Source: Heterobilharzia americana (taxonomy: Eukaryota > Platyhelminthes > Trematoda > Strigeidida > Schistosomatidae). From it: a stretch of 64,000 nucleotides of DNA. The position numbers were made by a program, and so were the translations under genes. Below the pieces are notes generated by a model. The model saw only the letters and a program-made list of their open reading frames with translations, made no database searches and was not told where the DNA came from. Shown one piece after another: positions 57,172-64,000 of this stretch. Within the stretch, counting starts at the first letter, position 1. Every line of letters starts with the position of its first letter. Where the stretch lies: positions 68,515,160-68,579,159 of the forward strand of contig OX104130.1 of NCBI GenBank assembly GCA_944470555.2, in the 5' to 3' direction.

Positions 57172-57310
57172 AGCGTCTCATAGCTCACTTGGTAAACCAA
57201 CGAGTCGATAATGTGAAGGCCACCGGTTTGAGTCCTACCGATACTCGGGTTTTCATTTTACCTTCATTTCTCATTCCGCACCAATAATACGAGTGTTTCA
57301 AACTGATGTT
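57172..57310 (+). repeat. tRNA-like SINE (family D)
   Basis: CTCATAGCTCACTTGGTAAAC is an A box and CCGGTTTGAGTCC a B box; TCGATAATGTGAAGGCCACC between them matches the 44.7 kb copy. The tail (GATACTCGGGTTTTCATTTT) has no hammerhead boxes. Not a foldable tRNA. Confidence 0.55.
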
Positions 57311-57319
57311 TATATGATT

Positions 57320-57600
57320 TACTTGGTAGTGGCTAGCAGTGGAATGTGGGACGGGTGTCAGGTCCTATTTAGAACTCGTCAGTTCGATGTGCTTGCACTC
57401 TTGTGAGTGTTGCTGTTCTTACTGAGACTCTAACCCTCTATCCACCACTTCAAACTCCAAAGTATGATCTAGTAGGTCATTGAAGCATGAAAGCTACCTC
57501 AGTAGGAACACCATCACTCACTGGCATGCAGTTACATTCAGCTGAAGAGTCACCAATAGGGCGAAACGCTCTTTCTCAGGCTAGGGGAGTCCATCAGCCT
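57320..57600. mobile_element. Head-to-head inverted Smα pair
   Basis: A reverse-strand Smα at 57325-57490 carries ribozyme scars (GAACTCGTCAGTTCG) and head boxes (CTAGTAGGTCATTGAAGC end). It is followed by a forward partial Smα at 57505-57590. In the forward copy CUGAAGAG is at 57542-57549 and CGAAAC at 57562-57567, both core-intact. Stem II is UCACC/AGGG-like and imperfect. The cleavage side (GCUCUUUCUCAGG) is lost. The 69-codon frame here is a shadow. Confidence 0.65.
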
Positions 57601-58339
57601 AGTTTGATGATGAAACGTTCACAAACAAACTTCAGAGCTTGGAGTACATCAAACAATTATAATAGTTATTGTCGTCAACCAACTAAATCTGTATGAGAAC
57701 TGCTAGCCAGCAGGGTACATTCTTTGGTGCACTCCGACAAAAAAATATCTTAGACTCTGAAACTTTCCTTTTTCATAGGAATTATTGTGTGAAAACCAAC
57801 TTAATTCCTTTCATATCAATAAAATATACCAACTTCAGAGTTTAAGAACTTATGCTTATCCATCATGTCAACTACGTTGGTATTTATCCATAATAATGAT
57901 AGTAATACTGATTACAAAATACATCTTATTCAAAGAAAATTAATTATTAATTTAAGCAGTCTATTTATTCATATTCTACCGATTGCAAAATGAATGAATG
58001 CTTGTCTTAGATGAATAACTTTATAAATGATTCAAAGGGAATCACGAGTAGACTACGACGTAGGTTAGGATAACTTCCTTAAGGAAGAGGTGTTGCTAGT
58101 TTCCCTCCCTTCCTCTCACTCTATCTTGCTTCGAAATGTATATAGTCCAGAAGAGGATCTTACAGTTTTAATTTACTCATGCGTTGTAGACTGTTTTTAA
58201 ACATCAATCTTTAACAGTACATTTGTATAAATTTAACAAATTCTCCTTAGTATCAGACAATCAATCAAAATCTAGTATCATTAGCATTAATTATTATCAA
58301 GATTCAATTTAGAGAACTGTGATGATTTTATTGATTAAA

Positions 58340-58605
58340 AGTTGGTATTCACCACAGACCGACATCAATTGGAAAATTTTCAAAACCTGAGAACTTTGAA
58401 AAGCCGTTTCGTCCTAGTATAGGACTCCTCAGTGGTGAGTACCTACGAAGTTCTAACCAAAGACCTACGGGCTCCGTGGTGATCACATTGCTTTTGGATA
58501 GCTAAGGGGTCACACAATAGGATGAAGGATATGTCAAATGCTCCGAAGTTTTCAGTAGTTTGTCAACTGATATAATTTCGTGATGAATACAATAATATTG
58601 TCACC
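58340..58605. repeat. Head-to-head inverted pair of family C SINEs
   Basis: Reverse copy 58340-58500: CUGAGGAG at 58431-58424, a 6 bp stem II UCCUA/UAGGA plus G-C, and CGAAAC at 58412-58407. This is the best stem II of the family, but stems I and III are broken (GGCUUUUC, no arms). Its head is at 58500-58450 (CACGGAGCCCGTAGGTCTTTG). Forward partial copy 58508-58605: ATAGGATGAAGGATATGTC, then the tail with CAACTGATATAATTTCGTGA. Confidence 0.6.
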
Positions 58606-58839
58606 ACTATTTATTATGGTAGCTGAGTGGGTGGAAAAGTAGTAACTTGTATAGATTTGTCACCAGAGACTAAGTGACTTCGTGTTGTCCAATCTTTAGT
58701 GTTGCTCAAGTTTGTACTGATCACATTTGCAGTATTTCTGCCAAGATGAAATATGTAGCATCATGGTTCACTCTGACTAATACTAGGTGGTTGAAGGCAG
58801 TCTGGAATTTGAGGGAATCAATATCACCTCAGAGACTGA

Positions 58840-59090
58840 AACTCACACCACGCAGTACTATAGCCATTGACGCTACTACTGAGTTAGGGTTAGGGTCATA
58901 AATGACCTATTGTAGGACCAGATTACACACAACTACTGGTTATGAGAGAGTAAACGATTTTGTGTCCGGTAAGCTGACTGAATTCTATTGATCAGTAGTA
59001 GCATCTGTGACTTCTGCACTGATTGCAGATACATCTAACTAATGAACATCAATATGCATAAAATCTAGGTTAATCGTGGCGCTCTACTGA
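58840..59090. repeat. Family B head-tail joint plus inverted ribozyme remnant
   Basis: On the reverse strand, a family B tail (58990-58905: ACCAGTAGTTGTGTGTAATC, CTGGTCCTACAATAGGTCAT) joins a head (58900-58840) containing ACTCAGTAGTAGCGTC. To the right, at 59030-59085, a forward ribozyme remnant reads TTGCAGATACATCTAACTAA, then AACATCAATATGCATAAAAT and CTAGGTT, in the opposite orientation. Confidence 0.45.
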
Positions 59091-59794
59091 TAGCTTCAAA
59101 CCACTGTAGTCAGATGCTTAAGTGGTCTTAAGTGATAATTTTAGTGTGACAGGTGAATTATTATGTTAAGCTAGACAGTTACGTTTTCCACTTCATGAAA
59201 CTCAGTGGATGTAACTTACTGTGGACGTCTTGTCGAGGATAATCTCTCAGTCCACTAGTGATTTATTTTTAGTGATTATCCAGGTAAATTCAACACGTCG
59301 ACTAAATCATCACTGAAGTTATCGGTAGCCCTGTTAAAAATATGCTCTCCTTTATTTTACTCAGTCCTGTGAAAATTGAAATGACATTACCTAAAGTGTC
59401 ACTCATTCCTGGAGTGTGAACTGTAAATCTTTGTAGAGAATCTTTTTCAGTTAAGTCGTCATATCACTTCTCAGTAGGCTACATATTTATCCACTAAAAG
59501 AGTGGTGACCGGATGTTTCATAAGAATACCTCAAATCTTAGGTTCATGTACGTTCACGATTCATGTTGTAATTTGTCTATTTTGCAACATTAATGCAGGC
59601 CTTAAAAAGACTCTACCTGAAAGGAATACTTCGAAAAAGGTAAAAAAATATATGCATGTGATCCCTTGCTGGTGGATACATTTTCGAAGTTATGACCACT
59701 TTAGGCGGATATCTCAATGCCACAGTATTGGTTGTCTGCTGTAATATGATCGGTTCTGTTATTCAGACAATTTCAGATAGCACTTTAATTGAAA

Positions 59795-59885
59795 TGAAAA
59801 TGCTGGAGAAGCAATAACATCCACATCGAGATGTTCAGAAAAATCTGGTTTTTCAACTTTTTGAACACACTGAGATTAGTGTTAT
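59795..59885 (+). repeat. R5 repeat copy
   Basis: GGAGAAGCAATAACATCCAC, then GAGATGTTCAGAAAAATCTG and TTTTTGAACACACTGAGATTA, match the arms of the 61-62 kb hairpin segment. Confidence 0.5.
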
Positions 59886-59899
59886 TGCTTGTGTTATAC

Positions 59900-60090
59900 C
59901 GCCGTTGAATACACAGAACTGATCGATCTCTATTGACATATGGGGTCCTGTGCGGGTGCCTGGATATACCTGTGTTCTACTTACTTATAGTAAAGATGGA
60001 TAGTGGCTAGCAGTGGAATCCAGGATGCGCATTTCATCCTATTTGGGACTTGTCAGCTGGAGGCAAATACAACCCAAATAGGACACTAAG
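59900..60090. mobile_element. U-flank plus inverted Smα pair remnant
   Basis: U-flank at about 59905-59985 (ATTGACATATGGGGTCCTGT), then a reverse-strand Smα 3' part (60005-60062). Its boxes are CUGACAAG (G8 to A) and UGAAAU, with perfect CCAG/CUGG stem I, GCGC stem III and an AUC triplet. At about 60070 the sequence switches to forward Smα (CCCAAATAGGACAC). Confidence 0.6.
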
Positions 60091-60094
60091 GTTA

Positions 60095-60470
60095 TATTAA
60101 AAATGTTTAATGAAATAGAAACTGATGAACTCTTTTTGATTATACTTAAAATCGAAATCCACTGAATAACTGAAGTAATTAAAAAACCCTCACGATAATC
60201 TACAGATTTCTCTGGTTAAATCAAAGTGGTTTCCAAAGGAAACATTACTGTCATGACATGTAGGTGGCAGTTGCAAAACTATTCTTTTATGAAAAATGTT
60301 AAGATGAAGCATGTAATTTATAAATTATTTCCAAATTGATCATCTTACATATTTACAATCATTAATCTTTTCTTTATGTTAAATATTTTCATTCATTACC
60401 AGTTTTTACGACATCTTTGGAAACTTTTAAAGAAATACACGTAGATTTAATAAATTTTAATTTTAGCTAA
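60095..60470. other. Gene-free stretch
   Basis: Very AT-rich. Nothing recognised. Confidence 0.5.
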
Positions 60471-60474
60471 GATT

Positions 60475-60925
60475 CATTATTATAAACATCTAGATTATTA
60501 TTAGTCCCTTGGGTTCCTAATGGAACATAGGGCTTCAGTAGCACGTCTCCAGTGACCTCTGTTCTCTGAGATCTTTTGAACCTGGTTCCACGACAGCACA
60601 CAAGCTCTCATTTCCTCCTCGTACGATCTTCTCCATGTCACCCTCAACTCGGACGCCCAACTCGTCGCTTCCCACTGGTATTCCACTCGAGGGCCTGACG
60701 CGTGATGCCTCTTCTATCAACTTGTTAGTTTTCACCTGTAGATCTTCAAGTTTATGTGACATCAGACACAAGTCATCAGCGAAATCCAAGTCTTCTAGGT
60801 TCTTTTCCGCAGTCCAGCCAGCGTATCCTTCTCTTCTCGCTCCCCACTGTTTGCTGCATGATTCAGTCGACCACAATCAGGAATATCATGGGGGATAGTA
60901 GGCAACCTTGTTTCACCCACCTAGA
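60475..60925 (-). pseudogene. RTE/SR2-like LINE with large internal deletion
   Basis: Reverse strand from about 60925. It has GCLLSPMIFLIVVD-like residues in broken frame, EKNLEDLDFADDLCLMSHKL (intact FADD box, about 60790-60730) and KTNKLIEEASRV. It then jumps directly to the C-terminal block SSGIPVGSDELGVRVEGDME (about 60700-60640) and continues to RRATEALCSIRNPRD. About 0.5 kb of the consensus between these is missing compared with the 8 kb and 48 kb copies. The 113-codon frame 60876-60535 spans the joint. It ends in an ATTATTATTAG tail. Confidence 0.8.
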
Positions 60926-61429
60926 TCATAGTTGTTGCAAATGTTTTGGAAGAAGTTGAGTGCAGAGTCTGATTAAATCATTGTAAGAATATATGTTAAT
61001 ATAATCCCAGCCTGTTTAGAAAATCAAAACAAAATATATCTCAACGTTTCGCTTTGTAAATCACAGCTTCTTAAGTAGAATATATGGATTTTTTTATAAA
61101 AATCAAAATATATATTAGTCAAATGATACAATTAATATATTTACTGAACGTAGGTCATCGGTTGGATGATTTTTCTATCCAACCGGAGTAATTAAGACTA
61201 GTCATTACAAGATCATGGTTGTTATTATTGTCATTTGTCAACAAAATGGGAATATAGACGCATAAAGAAAGACTAACTTCCGAGGCCCTGCATATTTTAA
61301 CAACATCAAATGCTATGAAAAGAAAATAAGGACTAGATTTTTCATCTGTCTGGGAAACATTAATCCTCCAAAATCACCAATAATGACCTTTTCGAATTGA
61401 AGTTAAAATGACAATTACTATTTATTGAT

Positions 61430-61670
61430 ATACTTGTTATTCTCCGTTGTTTTGTTGGATAGAATTGTTTGGCCTCCATTGGCATATGGGCTCCTATACG
61501 GATGCCTCGATATTGCCCGAACGTTAATTATGATAATTTGACTGGTTGTGGTTCGAGTCTCACTGGGAACAGCATCACTGGGGTGCAGGTATATCCAGCT
61601 GACGAGTCCCAAATAGGACGAAACGCGCGTCCTGGATTCTTCTGCTGGCCACAACCAACCAAATTATTAC
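61430..61670 (+). mobile_element. U-flank and Smα SINE with intact ribozyme
   Basis: U-flank at 61435-61535 (CATTGGCATATGGGCTCCTA, then GATATTGCCCGAAC). TGGTTGTGG, an inverted scrap of the Smα 3' end, follows. The sequence then switches to forward Smα starting inside the B box (TTCGAGTCTCACTGGGAAC), then linker, ribozyme and 3' end (CTGCTGGCCACAACCAACC). The A-box half of the head is missing, so Pol III transcription from its own promoter is doubtful. Confidence 0.8.
61583..61647 (+). ncRNA. Smα hammerhead ribozyme, fully intact core
   Basis: CUGACGA at 61599-61605. Stem II GUCC/GGAC is perfect (61606-61619, loop CAAAUA). GAAA is at 61620-61623. Stem III is a palindromic ACGCGCGU (61623-61630). 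GUC ends at 61631, the expected cleavage site. Stem I pairs CCAG (61595-61598) with CUGG (61632-61635). Beyond an internal loop, GCAG (61585-61588) pairs with CUGC (61642-61645), the bulged stem I of schistosome hammerheads that gives the loop-loop contact. The two-stage stem I and the minimal stem III match the known Smα ribozyme. Activity is expected, possibly needing a dimer for stem III. Confidence 0.88.
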
Positions 61671-62283
61671 ACTGGCAATTATTGACAGTTTTATAGATAA
61701 AAGTACAATAAATAACACATATTCTACAACATACATAAACATATGCACACATATTTTGACAATCTTATATATTTGTTGACAAATGACAATAATAACAACC
61801 ATGAATTTATAATCGCTTATTTTACTTACTCAGGACGGACAGGAAAATCATCTAACCAATGACCTACGTTCACTAAATATATTTGATGTTAATAAAAATA
61901 TCCGTATATTCTACTGAAGAAGCTGGGACTTACACAGCGAAATGTTCAGAAATATCTTGTTTCGATTTTCTAAACACGCTAGGATTATATTAAAATATAT
62001 TATCATGTATTCATTACTGTTACACAATAGTCAAGTTTGACAGATGTATATTGTAGTGAAGTTGTAAATATTAACGGTTTTACCGGTCTGCTATTCATCA
62101 ATTTACCCCTTTTTGTGACAGAAAAGTAGACTACTGTGGTAATGATATCATGTATTAGTGAAATATTCACTTAAAAACTCTTTCTATAGTCAACAGCTAG
62201 GTACTTCTTAGTTTGTTTCCTAAGAATTAAGTGGTCATAGGTCTACATGACCTATAGATTGATTGTAAACCCATAAGCATGTA

Positions 62284-62362
62284 TGAAATGCGTGGATATT
62301 CGAACCCAGGACTCATGAGTCTCTTGCTTAGCACTTTACCATTCAGTAAGCTGGCATGAATT
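62284..62362 (-). repeat. tRNA-like SINE head
   Basis: The reverse strand reads CAGCTTACTGAATGGTAAAGTG (A box) and CTGGGTTCGAATATCC (B box). No hammerhead boxes within 100 bp downstream. The head resembles families B and C, but the tail does not assign it. Confidence 0.5.
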
Positions 62363-62669
62363 ATCCCACTTGAATCTGTATGGCGCAATCAACATCATAA
62401 GCTAGCATCTATCCTCATGCATAACCTGGTTGACTCTACGGGTTATGGCTTCTAATAAGAACCAGTGGGAGTCGATCTAGAAGTGAAAAAAAAACATTCA
62501 CAGTGTTCTTGTTCATCTTATTCGTAAGTGGAGTATATTCACTTAAAATTAAACCAGCTGAGTCATAGATCTCAAACTGATAATATGCCATTCTGTAGAA
62601 ATAATATTTTGCGTGTTAAAACTTTGTGATGAACGAAACCTTTAGAAGTATACAGAAGGTAAAAAATAT

Positions 62670-62800
62670 TGTTGTAAGCCAGAGATCAGTTCTAAGATGC
62701 TCGTTCTTCTCTGTTGGGGACTCTTCAATTGAATTTACCTGTTTCTCAGTGACTAATGCTGTTCCCGTTGGACAGTGAACCTAGCACGTATTGGGTCAAA
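62670..62800 (-). mobile_element. Smα fragment, decayed
   Basis: The reverse strand has GTCCAACGGGAACAGCATTA (linker), CAATTGAAGAGTCCCCAACA and AGAACGAGCATC. The ribozyme boxes are UUGAAGAG and AGAAC, both mutated. Confidence 0.5.
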
Positions 62801-63309
62801 AACAAGAAGGTAATCCAATCAGCTACAAATTACAGCATCAATTATTATCTTAACGTTTTCCCTTCGACGGTATTTCAATATTGCATTTCATCATCAAATC
62901 ATGGAATCAGAAGACATTACATATAAACTGTGTAAGCCATTTGTTTATTTTCGATTGGAAAGTTTAAACATTTTTACTGGCAGACTGTTCTTAATGCGAA
63001 TGGAGGGTGGTTGAGCTGGAGGAAGATCTGGGTCATGGCAGAATTTCTACTAGTGTCCAGCAGTATTCTATTGACTGAGCGGCGATACTCAGTTGTATGA
63101 CCACATTTCAATTTATTTTCACTCAATGAGAGCTTGTTCTAATTGTCATTCAAGTGAGTGATATACCAGGCTTCATTTGCCAGCCAGATTACCTGAAATA
63201 TTCTGGGTTGGCAAGTTGCTTTGAAGGTATGCAAATAACAACTAGAGACTGGGTTATAATAAATTCATCGGATGAAGGTTTCGCTATGTCACGAATTGAC
63301 AGAAGTAGG

Positions 63310-63510
63310 AAAATAAGGGGACATTTTGATACCAAGATACTGGATCGGTGCTCGCTGCTAAACTCGAAGGTGCTAGGTTCGATTTCTTGGGGGGGGGGTG
63401 TTGGGTACATAGTGCTGTAGCGTTCTATACTAGGACGGAACTGCTGTGTAGTGCTTCCGAGTTTTGTTGGTTTCCTGAATGATGTCAGTCTGTGATGAAT
63501 GCAAACTTGA
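63310..63510 (+). repeat. Family C SINE, degenerate ribozyme
   Basis: Head: ACTGGATCGGTGCTCGCTGC and a clear B box (GCTAGGTTCGATTTC), then a G run of about 9. The ribozyme reads AGTGCTGTAGCGTTCTATAC, then TAGGACGGAACTGCTGTGTA, with both boxes mutated. The tail GAATGATGTCAGTCTGTGAT is typical. Frames of 88 and 152 codons across this interval are shadows of the repeat. Confidence 0.6.
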
Positions 63511-63641
63511 AACGAGCAGATCCTCGCAAACCTACAAATTGAATTAAAACATATCCACTTGTGATTGGCTTTGATACAAGTCCATCTGTGATCGATTAAG
63601 TGTGACAGAGTGAATACAACTAGACAGTTTTTGATAGTCAT

Positions 63642-63842
63642 TTGCAAAAAGACTATATCCTGTCTATATTCATCAAAGATTTAACTGGCGATGAACTAAA
63701 GTATAGAAGTGATTCTCAAATCGATACAATTCAGCGTCAACTTCTGTCTGTCGTGAAATCAGCTGTTCAAGCTGTAACCGAGCTGCAACTGAAGGCTTTT
63801 ATAAAGTCAGTTAATCTATTTGGCTTCATCAGAAAGGGATAA
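63642..63842 (+). CDS. Terminal exon candidate, unidentified
   Basis: An open frame of up to 66 codons ends with TAA at 63840-63842 and has good codon-like composition (DLTGDELKYRSDSQIDTIQR, then QLLSVVKSAVQAVTEL and KAFIKSVNLFGFIRKG). A likely acceptor is TATATTCATCAAAG before 63679. The mix of charged and aliphatic residues suggests a helical protein C-terminus. Family not recognised. No AATAAA-type signal is obvious close downstream. Confidence 0.35.
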   Translation: MQKDYILSIFIKDLTGDELKYRSDSQIDTIQRQLLSVVKSAVQAVTELQLKAFIKSVNLFGFIRKG

Positions 63843-64000
63843 AGAGTCAAGGTAGCTTAAATGTTAATCGACTCAAAATATTCTTATTGGTTATGAACAA
63901 TAGACCTTGCAACAAATACAAAACACGAAGAAAGCATTCGGAATTAATAATAATAACAATAATAATGATATTAATAGTAGGCAGCTATTTAAGCACATTT

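Larger units (their letters stand above)
60990..62000. repeat. Hairpin-forming segment: inverted R5 arms around Smα
   Basis: The left arm (about 61000-61165) and right arm (about 61845-61995) are inverted repeats: AGAAAATCAAAACAAAATAT with GTTTCGCTTTGTAAATC against its counterpart CACAGCGAAATGTTCAG with TCGATTTTCT. GAACGTAGGTCATCGGTTGG pairs with CCAATGACCTACGTTC. A perfect 9 bp stem-loop (CGGTTGGAT/ATCCAACCG) lies at 61159-61184. The loop contains a U-flank and the intact Smα. The arms contain hammerhead-like boxes CUGAAGA and CGAAA around GCUG/CAGC. Confidence 0.6.

Noticed and set aside
58882..58898. Two TTAGGG-like units (telomere-type repeat)
   Set aside because: Only two units, inside a family B head whose other copies lack them; chance.
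63189..63647. Longest frame in the window, 152 codons, reverse strand
   Set aside because: Runs across a family C SINE and its head; composition and overlap mark it as spurious.

Overview
The window looks like schistosome (blood fluke, Platyhelminthes) genomic DNA. It is AT-rich, has no open frame longer than about 150 codons, and is full of decayed retroelements typical of Schistosoma. The best genus marker is Smα, the tRNA-headed SINE with a hammerhead ribozyme; one copy near 61.6 kb has every core nucleotide intact. Species cannot be settled from the sequence. The window reads as intron or intergenic DNA. I see no complete protein-coding gene, only a few short exon-like segments with plausible splice sites and no recognised product.

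Layout. 0-2.6 kb: two non-Smα hammerhead repeat families (called B and C here), a TA microsatellite and a dispersed repeat. 2.6-7.4 kb: a local ~200 bp direct repeat, otherwise little. 7.4-9.0 kb: Smα and a reverse-strand RTE/SR2-like LINE 3' end. 10-12 kb: family C copies. 13.8-16.5 kb: Penelope-like element (PLE) remnant between inverted arms that carry hammerhead boxes. 17-18.3 kb: two LINE tails, one almost identical to the 8 kb copy. 21-27.2 kb: a foldback repeat, a PLE fragment and a pair of ~800 bp direct repeats. 27.7-34.9 kb: a dense cluster of Smα, B and C copies around a PLE reverse-transcriptase fragment with a YADD box. 35.7-37 kb: two exon-like segments. 37.5-46 kb: more ribozyme SINEs, including a foldback built around Smα. 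46.7-49.0 kb: the longest LINE pseudogene. 49.7-54.9 kb: two PLE GIY-YIG endonuclease remnants. 54.9-63.5 kb: C, B and Smα copies, a LINE tail and a 1 kb hairpin-forming segment with the intact Smα ribozyme in its loop.

Theme. At least three SINE-like families share one plan: a tRNA-like Pol III head, then a type I hammerhead with a minimal palindromic stem III, then a family-specific tail. The cores are CUGANGA and GAAA; stem III is CGCGCG (Smα), CCUAGG (B) or CAGCUG (C). PLE arms carry similar boxes. Many copies occur as head-to-head inverted pairs, so the window is rich in potential hairpins. The LINE and PLE remnants belong to classes that could supply reverse transcriptase in trans, but every copy here is broken. 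Letters B and C are labels for this annotation, not published names.
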